From positions 1 through 5,970 of the forward strand of contig DTSC01000018.1 of the NCBI GenBank assembly GCA_012965625.1: DNA of 5,970 nt, written 5' to 3'. The position numbers were made by a program, and so were the translations under genes. The stretch's first letter is position 1; each line of letters opens with the position of its first letter. The notes under the pieces were generated by a model. It made no database searches. It was not told where the DNA came from and worked only from the letters and a program-made list of their open reading frames with translations. The DNA comes from Flavobacteriales bacterium (GTDB lineage: Bacteria > Bacteroidota > Bacteroidia > NORP154). Of the stretch, positions 1-5,970 are shown in pieces.

Positions 1-1339
1 TTATAAATTCGGCAAAAGGATCCACACTTATTTTTTCAGCAAATTCCTTTAATTTATTGTGGTCTCTCTCCAGATTCTCCAAAACATTCTGATTAAAGGT
101 ATCACGGAGTTTACTCATCACCTTCTGGACAATAATACCAAGTTGGTTCTGAGCAGATTGCAACAGAAGGTCCATCAAAGCAGCACTTAAAAATAATGTC
201 TGATTTCTATACCAATTATCAGGAATCTCAGCAATCTTCTTGTGTAGCTTTTCTCCAGAATTAATCTGCATCTGTTTCCTTCTCCTCATCAAGCCAATAA
301 TATCTGCTCTTCCTATATCCTCGCTAATCAATCCAATAGTATTCTTAAGGGAACGTCCAATAATAGCTGATTCTTCTATTGGAAGTTTAATCTTATCTAA
401 GTCATTATACTGTTCTTTATGGTCAGATACTTCATTCGCAAGTGCACTTTCTGCTGCTTCATCTGGCAGGGACTTATCCTCAGAATTTGAAGTCAATTCA
501 TCATCCGCTGAATTGGTTCTTCCATTTGATGATTCCTTTTGCCCAATAGCTATTAAATTAAGTGCATTCCTTTTCTCTTTTTGGAGGAGCTCATGTGAAA
601 AATCACCTCTGATCAAGCTTTCTTCTATAGTGACAAAACTCTTCTTCATATAGTAGAACATAGCTTGAAGTCCTGATATCTGCTTGAAGCCAGATTTACC
701 ATACGTCTTGAGTAAGACATAAAGAGCAAGTCTCAATTTCCCTGGAAGATGATATGCAATCAATTCCCGTAAAGGAATTTTAACCGCAATGGGTTTCCCT
801 GTAAGGCTTGCCCAGGTCCTTTTTCGGAATTTGAATATCTTAACAGACACTTTATCTCCCGGCATGGAAACTAACTCATCTTGCGAGTAAAAGACCTTTA
901 TATATTCTGGACTTTCTTCAATAATTTTTCTTGTTTCAGAAAACACCCACTCATATCCATCTTTTAATATATCCCTTTGAAGCAACAAACTTGTCTCTTG
1001 AAAATCCAGAAATAACTTTCGTGAATTATAAAGGAAATCGCTTTTAACCTTAGAGATAAGCTTTCTATTCTTTGTCTTGCCGGCTTGCATCACATAACCT
1101 GTCTTTGTAAAATATGATGAAGGATCAGGCATTTCCTTATCTTGTAAATTTCGCTCAAGTTCTTCGTAACATCTCGTTGTATAATCAGCTACTTTCTTAC
1201 TGAGATACTGGTCCTGACGGCACAGTTCTCGTAAGAAATCACTATTATATTGTGATGCTAATTTTCTAAACCCTTCTGTAAGATAAGATACAGCGTTTGC
1301 GACTTCTTCTTTTTGAGAAGATTTATTATTAGGTGTCAA
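1..1339 (-). CDS. Large hypothetical protein, C-terminus beyond the window (partial)
   Basis: I do not recognise this protein. The frame is open from a TTG at 1339-1337 to the left edge, 446 codons with no stop, so the C-terminus is missing. TTG is chosen because an in-frame TAG lies three codons upstream (1348-1346) and the first in-frame ATG is only at residue 70. The product appears soluble: no signal peptide and no clear membrane helix. Residues 1-150 are charged and probably helical. Residues 160-265 are the most ordered-looking part, with a basic beta-like stretch (KVSVKIFKFRKRTW, 163-176) followed by helices. Residues 267-315 form a polar, acidic, low-complexity linker rich in S, D, E and N. 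Residues 320-446 are again helical, with a hydrophobic stretch near 381-405 followed by a coiled-coil-like charged segment. It follows miaA by 73 bases on the same strand. Coding potential is supported by the length of the frame and normal amino-acid composition; function is unknown. Confidence 0.8.
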   Translation of the reverse strand, partial: MTPNNKSSQKEEVANAVSYLTEGFRKLASQYNSDFLRELCRQDQYLSKKVADYTTRCYEELERNLQDKEMPDPSSYFTKTGYVMQAGKTKNRKLISKVKSDFLYNSRKLFLDFQETSLLLQRDILKDGYEWVFSETRKIIEESPEYIKVFYSQDELVSMPGDKVSVKIFKFRKRTWASLTGKPIAVKIPLRELIAYHLPGKLRLALYVLLKTYGKSGFKQISGLQAMFYYMKKSFVTIEESLIRGDFSHELLQKEKRNALNLIAIGQKESSNGRTNSADDELTSNSEDKSLPDEAAESALANEVSDHKEQYNDLDKIKLPIEESAIIGRSLKNTIGLISEDIGRADIIGLMRRRKQMQINSGEKLHKKIAEIPDNWYRNQTLFLSAALMDLLLQSAQNQLGIIVQKVMSKLRDTFNQNVLENLERDHNKLKEFAEKISVDPFAEFI

Positions 1340-1412
1340 GATAATCTATCTTTTGTTTCAAAGGACAAAATTACAGTAGATTTAACAAAAGTAAGGAAAG
1401 AAACGATAATTA
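1340..1412. other. Intergenic gap between miaA and the unknown gene
   Basis: This 73-base AT-rich gap holds no gene. It contains a possible Bacteroidota promoter box (listed separately) and a weak inverted repeat, TTTTGT at 1351-1356 against ACAAAA at 1365-1370 with an 8-base loop. The stem is nearly all A/T and has no clear run of T after it, so it is not a convincing terminator for miaA. Confidence 0.5.
1366..1373 (-). promoter_or_regulatory. Candidate Bacteroidota -7 box for the unknown gene
   Basis: Read on the minus strand this is TAATTTTG, matching the TAnnTTTG -7 consensus of Bacteroidota primary sigma factor promoters. It lies 26 bases upstream of the TTG start at 1339, which would give a leader of roughly 20 bases. 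No TTTG -33 box is found at the usual spacing of about 19-21 bases; the nearest TTTG is only 12 bases upstream. An 8-base match in AT-rich DNA is weak evidence. Confidence 0.25.
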
Positions 1413-2306
1413 TTAATTCAAATGAGATTGGGTCTTTGTATTCAATAGTTTTATGATGGCTTCCAAATTCGATGGTTCAAACCATGATATGTCCTTATCT
1501 TTTTTAAACCATGTCAATTGTCTTTTTGCATATTGCCTTGTATTAGTTTTAATATCATCAATGGCGGTATTTAAATCATACTCACCTAATAAGTACCTAA
1601 AAATTTCCTGATAACCGACCGTTTGCAATGATGAGGCTGAACGAAAATCCAGCAATTCTTTAGCTTCTTCCACCAGACCTCCTTCAATCATGCGATCGAC
1701 TCTTTGATTGATCCTATTATATAGGTCATCACGGTCAATATTGAGCCCAACCTTTATAATTCCATAATCTCGTTTCTTTATAGACTTGGTCAAATAAGAA
1801 GAAAATGGCTTGCCCGTCCCCCTATACACCTCCAGAGCCCGAATCACCCTCCTCGGATTATTAATATCAGCCATGGCATAATATTCAGGATCTACCTCCT
1901 CCAACTCCCTGACTAATCTAGGGAATTTACCACTATCATAAATTTCATTAAGCAAGGTACGAATTTCACTATCAACGGCAGGGATCTCATCAAGACCCTC
2001 ACAAACAGCCCTGACGAACAAACCAGACCCACCAACTAAAAAAAGAATGTCATGTTCTTTAAAAAGATTTTTCAAAGTTCTATTAGCATCTTTTTCATAA
2101 TCAGATACTGTATACGATTCATGAATAGAGAGCGTAGAGACAAAATGATGTTTTACCAGGTTCAAATCTATTTTTGAGGGTTTGGCTGTTCCAATATCCA
2201 TCTCTCTATACAGTTGGCGAGAATCTCCTGATATTATCTGAGATTTAAAATAAGTCGCAAGTGTAATTGCTGATTGTGTTTTTCCAACTGCTGTTGGACC
2301 AACCAA
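1413..2306 (-). CDS. miaA: tRNA dimethylallyltransferase (MiaA)
   Basis: MiaA transfers a dimethylallyl group from DMAPP to N6 of A37 in tRNAs that read UNN codons (i6A37, the precursor of ms2i6A); it acts in the cytosol. Counting from the TTG at 2306, the visible motifs are the P-loop GPTAVGKT (3-10), GDSRQLYREMDIGTAKPS (27-44, with the DSxQ substrate-binding Asp), HHF (53-55), GGSGLF (92-97), NPRRVIRALEVYRGTGKP (150-167), QTVGYQE (228-234) and TRQYAKRQLTWF (256-267). The family is certain. The start is not: TTG 2306 is the first standard start codon, but it leaves only two residues before the P-loop and removes the first beta strand. The frame stays open upstream to 2357 and encodes the expected strand (KKYLVVL), so translation very probably begins further up, at a non-standard codon (ATT 2342 or 2339, or CTG 2357), giving about 308-314 residues. 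It lies in the same frame as the upstream TnpR-like gene. Confidence 0.95.
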   Translation of the reverse strand: MVGPTAVGKTQSAITLATYFKSQIISGDSRQLYREMDIGTAKPSKIDLNLVKHHFVSTLSIHESYTVSDYEKDANRTLKNLFKEHDILFLVGGSGLFVRAVCEGLDEIPAVDSEIRTLLNEIYDSGKFPRLVRELEEVDPEYYAMADINNPRRVIRALEVYRGTGKPFSSYLTKSIKKRDYGIIKVGLNIDRDDLYNRINQRVDRMIEGGLVEEAKELLDFRSASSLQTVGYQEIFRYLLGEYDLNTAIDDIKTNTRQYAKRQLTWFKKDKDISWFEPSNLEAIIKLLNTKTQSHLN

Positions 2307-2363
2307 TACGACAAGATATTTTTTTGGAGTTGTAGTAATAATGGGAAAGAAATTCAGCTATTA
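2307..2363 (-). other. In-frame tandem stop and N-terminal extension of miaA without an ATG
   Basis: Reading down the minus strand, the TnpR-like gene ends with TAA (2363-2361), followed at once in the same frame by TAG (2360-2358). The frame then runs open through CTG 2357, ATT 2342 and ATT 2339 into the beta strand KKYLVV and the TTG at 2306. There is no ATG, GTG or earlier TTG, and no purine-rich Shine-Dalgarno run ahead of the candidate starts. The encoded extension looks like the genuine MiaA N-terminus. Which codon starts translation is unresolved; reinitiation after the upstream stop is possible. Confidence 0.6.
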
Positions 2364-2900
2364 ATTATAATCATTGTAATCATCAAAGGAATCATCTTCT
2401 ATTAGATCTTCCTCTAATATACGGTTAGCACTTTTTAGTACTTCTGAAATTTCTTCTTCATCATCAGACAATAACATTTCCACATCATATTGTTTAGGTG
2501 AATTACCCTCAACATTGATAATCGCCGGATACTTGATCTTTGGTTCCATAGGCAAGATTTGTACAAATTCAATATAAAATTTCCAAACATTCATGAAGTC
2601 AAAGATGTAGACCAGCCGATCACCTGCCCCAGATGTAATTGCACCTATAATGGTATCTTTCATCACTTTAATGTCTTCGCTGGAATCCCCCTCATTCATA
2701 TCAAATAGTGTAAATTCTTCTCCTTTGTTCCATTTTGCATCACTCAGATAAAAGGACGCCATTTGAGAATTGTCAAATTCAAAAGCCGTTTGAATACAAT
2801 CATGAAATTCCTCTAAAGTATGGTTCTCTTGTACATCAATATCCCTAAAGATATCTTCATCCTCATTCTGGAGTAATACCCTAAACCTATAGACCTTCAT
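2361..2900 (-). CDS. Plasmid pRiA4b ORF-3-like / IS1096 TnpR-like domain protein
   Basis: This 179-residue protein fits the pRiA4b ORF-3-like family (Pfam PF07929), which databases often name 'IS1096 element passenger TnpR family protein'. The name is historical: the family has no shown resolvase activity and its biochemical role is unknown. Typical traits visible here are an N-terminal strand (VYRFRVLLQ, 3-11), IFRDIDV (17-23), the helix TLEEFHDCIQTAFEFDN (28-44), FYLSDAKW (50-57) and the VYIFDFMNVWKFYIE block (97-111), which corresponds to the family's YxYDFGDxWxHxI motif but lacks the usual Gly and His. The last 35 residues are strongly acidic (DDEEE, EEDLIEDDSFDDYNDYN) and probably disordered. 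The start is a good ATG at 2900. It sits between cca and miaA on the same strand, with no transposase or terminal repeats around it, so it appears to be a resident gene rather than a mobile-element passenger. Confidence 0.8.
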   Translation of the reverse strand: MKVYRFRVLLQNEDEDIFRDIDVQENHTLEEFHDCIQTAFEFDNSQMASFYLSDAKWNKGEEFTLFDMNEGDSSEDIKVMKDTIIGAITSGAGDRLVYIFDFMNVWKFYIEFVQILPMEPKIKYPAIINVEGNSPKQYDVEMLLSDDEEEISEVLKSANRILEEDLIEDDSFDDYNDYN

Positions 2901-2951
2901 ATGACTTAGAAATGAATGATACTAATATACGAATAATATTCTAATTATAAA
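2901..2951. other. AT-rich gap between cca and the TnpR-like gene
   Basis: This 51-base gap is very AT-rich and is the widest break inside the five-gene run from the glycosyltransferase to miaA. It contains two small palindromes, GAATAATATTC (2931-2941) and TAATT-ATA-AATTA (2942-2954, overlapping the cca stop). It could carry an internal promoter, but no clear TTTG/TAnnTTTG pair is seen and palindromes this short are expected by chance in such DNA. Confidence 0.35.
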
Positions 2952-4355
2952 TTATATTTCCAGGCCAAGTTCCTTGCCAACAATTAGCATAAATTTCATA
3001 GCCTCCTCTTTCTCATTACCAATATCTCCATTCAATATTGCTTCACGAATTTTAGTTTTAATAATTCCTACCTCTTTACCTTCCTTAATATTAAAAGCTT
3101 CCATAATCATCTTTCCTGAAATTGGGGGTTGCCAATTTCTAAGCTTATCTTTTTTCTCAACATCTTTAAGCTTCTTTCTTACAATATTAAAATTGTGCAA
3201 GAACTGTCTTACCTTTACATCATTCTTAGAAGTAATATCCGCCTCACAAAGTTTCATCAAGTCATCAATATCATCTCCAGCATCAAAGAGCAACCTTCTA
3301 ACACCTGAATCAGAAACAACATCCTTGACAAGAGCAATTGGTCGAAGATGAAGAAGTACCATTTTCTGAACAAACTTCATTTTTTCATTTAATGGTAATC
3401 GCATTGAGCGAAATATTCCTGGAACCATCTTTGCCCCTTTAAACTCATGGCCATGAAAGGTCCAACCAGCCTTATTATTAAAACGTTTCGTTGAAGGCTT
3501 TGCAACATCATGCAGTAACGCCGCCCATCTCAACCATAAGCTATCCGAAGTTTCACAAATATTGTCCAGCACCTGCAGTGTATGTAGAAAATTATCCTTG
3601 TGGCTTCTTCCTTTTCGTTTCTCGACTCCTGAAAGATCAACAAGCTCAGGAAAAATTATATGAAGTAACCCAACATTATACAACATCTTAAATCCCATAG
3701 ACGGCTTAGGGGATAATATTATTTTATTCAACTCATCTGTAATGCGTTCTTTAGAAACAATTTTGATCCTTTCCTTATTCTCTCCTAGAGAATTGTATGT
3801 CTTATCCTCAATTTGAAATTTCAGCTGACTTGCAAAACGAATTGCACGGAGCATCCTTAAAGGGTCATCAGAAAAAGTAACGCCTGGATCCATAGGAGTT
3901 CTGATAATCTTTCTTTGAAGGTCAGCAATTCCATCAAAAGGATCCAAGAGTTTCCCATAATTAATTTTATTAAGCCCAACGGCTAAGGCATTAATGGTAA
4001 AATCTCTTCTATTCTGGTCATCCTCAAGGGTGCCATTTTCCACAAATGGTTTCCTCGAATCTTCCTTATATGATTCTTTTCTAGCTCCAACAAATTCCAC
4101 TTTCTGGCCTTTAAACTTGACCATGGCAGTCCCAAAATTCTTATAAATGGCAAGGTCCACATCTTCACCCAGTTTACCAGCCACCTTTTTTGCAAAAGCA
4201 ATTCCAGACCCAACCACCATGACATCTATATCCTTGGTGGGTCTTTTAAGAATCCCGTCTCTGACATAGCCTCCTATGACGTAGGCATCAATACCTTCCT
4301 CGTCAGCAACTGCTGATATTACTTTAAAAATAGGTTCTGACAATTTTGTGATCAT
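2952..4355 (-). CDS. cca: CCA tRNA nucleotidyltransferase with HD domain
   Basis: This is a class II tRNA nucleotidyltransferase that adds or repairs the 3' CCA end of tRNA using CTP and ATP; it acts in the cytosol. With the ATG at 4355 it has 467 residues. Visible motifs are GGYVRD (28-33), the metal-binding DID (42-44), RKESYKEDSRKP (92-103), EDDQNRRDFTINAL (111-124), DPFDG (138-142), DDPLRMLRAIRF (163-174) and KERITDELN (202-210, nucleotide-specificity region). A C-terminal HD phosphohydrolase-type domain follows, with His near 252 and 258, LLHDVAKP (280-287) and FHGHEF (300-305). The whole layout closely matches the Bacteroidota Cca/HD proteins I remember. A GTG at 4385 would add ten residues and overlap tsaC by 26 bases. 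ATG 4355 is preferred because it lies 4 bases after the tsaC stop and gives an N-terminus (MITKLSEPIFKVIS) like that of relatives. An AAGGA about 9 bases before the GTG keeps the longer form possible. Whether the enzyme adds all of CCA or only part cannot be told from sequence. Confidence 0.95.
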   Translation of the reverse strand: MITKLSEPIFKVISAVADEEGIDAYVIGGYVRDGILKRPTKDIDVMVVGSGIAFAKKVAGKLGEDVDLAIYKNFGTAMVKFKGQKVEFVGARKESYKEDSRKPFVENGTLEDDQNRRDFTINALAVGLNKINYGKLLDPFDGIADLQRKIIRTPMDPGVTFSDDPLRMLRAIRFASQLKFQIEDKTYNSLGENKERIKIVSKERITDELNKIILSPKPSMGFKMLYNVGLLHIIFPELVDLSGVEKRKGRSHKDNFLHTLQVLDNICETSDSLWLRWAALLHDVAKPSTKRFNNKAGWTFHGHEFKGAKMVPGIFRSMRLPLNEKMKFVQKMVLLHLRPIALVKDVVSDSGVRRLLFDAGDDIDDLMKLCEADITSKNDVKVRQFLHNFNIVRKKLKDVEKKDKLRNWQPPISGKMIMEAFNIKEGKEVGIIKTKIREAILNGDIGNEKEEAMKFMLIVGKELGLEI

Positions 4356-4359
4356 ATAA

Positions 4360-4923
4360 TCAACGTATTCTCTGGGGGGAGCCACCAGAGTCTATCCTTA
4401 ATATTCTTGAAGGTACCATAGACATTTCCTGGCCATCAGGTAAATTTAATACATAATCAGCACAGTCAAGAATGGAAGCTGGTATTTTGCTCTTCTCTAT
4501 AGCAGTTATCTCTTTCGAAGGATTTGCAGAGGTTGAAATGATTGGTTTACCAAAACTCCGGATCAATTCTTTGCAAAGTTTTGTCTTCGCTACACGAAAA
4601 GCCACTGTACCATCACTTCGAATTACATTACTTGGGAGACCATAACATTTTGGGAAAACCATGGTAGTTGGCATCTCAGAAGACAAAAGCTCCTGTATTG
4701 ATTTACTGAAAGAGTCCACATAGCCTGTTAACATATCAATCTCATCTACCATCAGAATATAACCCTTTACTAAATCTCTATCCTTTATAATGCTAACCTT
4801 ATCTACAGCAGCTTCATTGGTTGCATCACACCCAATACCCCATAAAGTTTCTGTAGGATAAATGATCGTCCCACCCTTTTTCAAAACCTTGACAGCTTGT
4901 TCAATAATACTTAGACCAATCAT
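4360..4923 (-). CDS. tsaC: L-threonylcarbamoyladenylate synthase (TsaC/YrdC/Sua5 family)
   Basis: This enzyme makes threonylcarbamoyl-AMP from threonine, bicarbonate and ATP, the donor that TsaD with TsaB and TsaE uses to form t6A37 in tRNAs reading ANN codons. The 187 residues correspond to the short, single-domain TsaC/YrdC form without the Sua5 C-terminal domain. Motifs seen are YPTETLWGIG (22-31), the KxR pair in IIKDRD (45-50), MPTTMVFP (84-91), VAFRV (107-111), GKPIISTSANPS (125-136) and PSRILRI (171-177). In STSANxSG the usual Gly is replaced by Lys (SKE, 136-138), a mild deviation. Translation starts at ATG 4923, two bases after the TAA of the glycosyltransferase gene, so the two are probably translationally coupled. 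The TGA stop lies 4 bases before the preferred cca start. The gene is complete and the family assignment is firm. Confidence 0.94.
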   Translation of the reverse strand: MIGLSIIEQAVKVLKKGGTIIYPTETLWGIGCDATNEAAVDKVSIIKDRDLVKGYILMVDEIDMLTGYVDSFSKSIQELLSSEMPTTMVFPKCYGLPSNVIRSDGTVAFRVAKTKLCKELIRSFGKPIISTSANPSKEITAIEKSKIPASILDCADYVLNLPDGQEMSMVPSRILRIDSGGSPQRIR

Positions 4924-4925
4924 AT

Positions 4926-5897
4926 TTATGGTTTTTCAAATTGGTCAATAGAAATAGTTGAAGCACATTTAAAATGGCCTTTTGGGCATTTCCTGTGTCC
5001 ATGAATGCCACAGGGCCTGCATTCCAACGCTAAAGTTGATTGTATAATTCTAGATTTCTGAGACAAAGGCCCAAATCCAAATTCAGGAATTGTTGAACAA
5101 AATACGGCATTAACCGGAGCATTAACTGATGATGCAAGGTGTAATGGTGCTGAATCATTTACGTAATTCATTTGAGCATCCTTCATTAGAGCTGCCGTTT
5201 GAAGAAAGGTAAGTTGTCCCGCCAGATTAATAATCGCTGTATTCTTTGCCTCATTGGCCAGATCATTACATGCATCGAAATCTGTTTCACCACCTAATAG
5301 AAAAATCTTTTTATTTAGAACAGCAATCAGTTCCAGCCACTTTTCTTTAGGAAATTGTTTTGTATACCAAACTGAGCAAGGAGCGATACAGTAATAAGGC
5401 TCCGTTTTATATTTTATAACATAACTATAATCAATCTCAGCAAGATATAATTTAGGGCAGGATTCTTGTGCATCTGTGATATCAGCGATCAACTTTTGAT
5501 TTCGTTCCGTCTCATGCTGGCCATCCATTTTGTGGTCGACCACCCTATTAAACAGAAAAGAGAAAGGATTATTCCTAAAACCAATTTTTTGGCCTCCCCC
5601 AGAGAAGGCAGTAATGAATCCACTCGAAGCAAAACGATGCAAATTAATTACATAATCATATTTTTCTTTCCTGACTTTTTTTATATTTTGAATTAAGCCA
5701 GCATACTTATTATTTGACTTATCCCATATCAAAACCTCATTGATCTTTGGGTTTCCTAATATTAAACTTTCATTGCCCTTGCGCAATAGAAAGTCAATCT
5801 TTGAAGCAGGATAATTGATTGCTAATTTCTCTACAAGGGCAGTTGCAAGAATTACATCTCCTATAAATGCAGTTTGTATGATAAGGAACTTTGACAA
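4926..5897 (-). CDS. Glycosyltransferase family 9 (ADP-heptose:LPS heptosyltransferase-like)
   Basis: This is a GT9-family, GT-B fold enzyme related to WaaC/WaaF, which transfer heptose from ADP-heptose to the lipopolysaccharide inner core at the cytoplasmic face of the inner membrane. The length of 323 residues is normal for the family. Motifs seen are the N-terminal strand and glycine loop KFLIIQTAFIGDVILATAL (3-21; Asp14 aligns with the catalytic Asp of heptosyltransferases), YDYVINLHR (80-88), a WYTKQFPKEKW segment (177-187), FLLGGETD (199-206), NLAGQLTFLQTAALM (224-238), the nucleotide-sugar binding NDSAPLHLASS (247-257) and a C-terminal Cys cluster (C293, C296, C304, C311), a pattern I recall from WaaF-type proteins. 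The start is TTG 5897: an in-frame TGA lies upstream and the only other candidate is an ATT, while TTG gives the expected N-terminus. The true sugar donor and acceptor are unknown. It is the first gene of the run seen here and abuts tsaC. Confidence 0.9.
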   Translation of the reverse strand: MSKFLIIQTAFIGDVILATALVEKLAINYPASKIDFLLRKGNESLILGNPKINEVLIWDKSNNKYAGLIQNIKKVRKEKYDYVINLHRFASSGFITAFSGGGQKIGFRNNPFSFLFNRVVDHKMDGQHETERNQKLIADITDAQESCPKLYLAEIDYSYVIKYKTEPYYCIAPCSVWYTKQFPKEKWLELIAVLNKKIFLLGGETDFDACNDLANEAKNTAIINLAGQLTFLQTAALMKDAQMNYVNDSAPLHLASSVNAPVNAVFCSTIPEFGFGPLSQKSRIIQSTLALECRPCGIHGHRKCPKGHFKCASTISIDQFEKP

Positions 5898-5970
5898 TGG
5901 ATGTAAATACCGTACTTTTAGGGATGGGAGATTCTTATAATAAACAATTGATCATTTTGAATTAGGTAAC
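5898..5970. other. Upstream region of the glycosyltransferase gene
   Basis: These 73 bases show no convincing gene in either direction. On the minus strand the frame leading into the TTG start is closed by a TGA near 5951-5953. No clear Bacteroidota -33/-7 pair or Shine-Dalgarno sequence is seen before the TTG. The region may contain the operon promoter, but nothing here fixes its position. Confidence 0.3.

Noticed and set aside
240..653. 137-codon plus-strand open frame
   Set aside because: It lies antisense inside the long minus-strand unknown gene and its product is a Ser/Leu/Ile-rich composition typical of the reverse of an acidic, lysine-rich coding sequence.
1070..1084. AGKTK (residues 86-90) in the unknown protein as a Walker A motif
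   Set aside because: It lacks the GxxxxGK spacing and no Walker B or beta strand pattern surrounds it.
2931..2954. Two short AT palindromes between cca and the TnpR-like gene, considered as operator or terminator
   Set aside because: They have 5-base arms made mostly of A and T with 1-3 base centres, so they cannot form a stable hairpin and are expected by chance in such AT-rich DNA.
2974..3691. Plus-strand open frames at 2974-3351 and 3491-3691
   Set aside because: Both are antisense to the well-supported cca gene and show no domain features.
3983..4225. 80-codon minus-strand frame
   Set aside because: It is an alternative frame within the catalytic part of cca.
5466..5696. 76-codon plus-strand frame
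   Set aside because: It is antisense to the glycosyltransferase gene and resembles no protein I know.
5936..5941. TATAAT on the plus strand, like a sigma-70 -10 box
   Set aside because: No -35 partner is present, the organism appears to be Bacteroidota with a different promoter consensus, and no gene follows on the plus strand within the window.
5897..5965. Plus-strand 22-codon frame starting with ATG at 5897, diverging from the glycosyltransferase start
   Set aside because: It closes at a TAG near 5963-5965, has no visible ribosome binding site and is too short to support as a gene.

Overview
The window reads as a piece of an AT-rich Bacteroidota chromosome, probably Cytophagales-like. This rests on family style: the CCA-adding enzyme is the Bacteroidota type with a C-terminal HD domain, the MiaA has the DSRQ...MDIGTAKP form with an HHF motif, Shine-Dalgarno sequences are scarce, and one TAnnTTTG promoter-like box is present. 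The assignment to phylum is inference from remembered family features; no search was run.

All six supportable genes lie on the minus strand, so transcription runs right to left. In that order they are: a GT9 (heptosyltransferase-like) glycosyltransferase (4926-5897), tsaC/yrdC (4360-4923), cca with an HD domain (2952-4355), a pRiA4b ORF-3/TnpR-like small acidic protein (2361-2900), miaA (1413-2306, probably longer at its N-terminus), and a large unrecognised protein (1339 down to the left edge, still open). The first three are packed within 2 to 4 bases. A 50-base AT-rich gap separates cca from the TnpR-like gene. That gene and miaA share a reading frame and are separated by two consecutive stop codons. 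A gap of about 73 bases precedes the unknown gene and may hold its own promoter.

The core theme is tRNA maturation. TsaC makes the threonylcarbamoyl donor for t6A37, Cca builds or repairs the 3' CCA end, and MiaA prenylates A37. The GT9 enzyme belongs to surface polysaccharide synthesis and looks like a passenger of the operon. The TnpR-like protein and the large unknown protein are the only genes without a clear function. There is no sign of mobile elements, CRISPR, RNA genes or phage. I see no convincing undescribed system here. The most open items are the unknown left-edge protein and the start of miaA.
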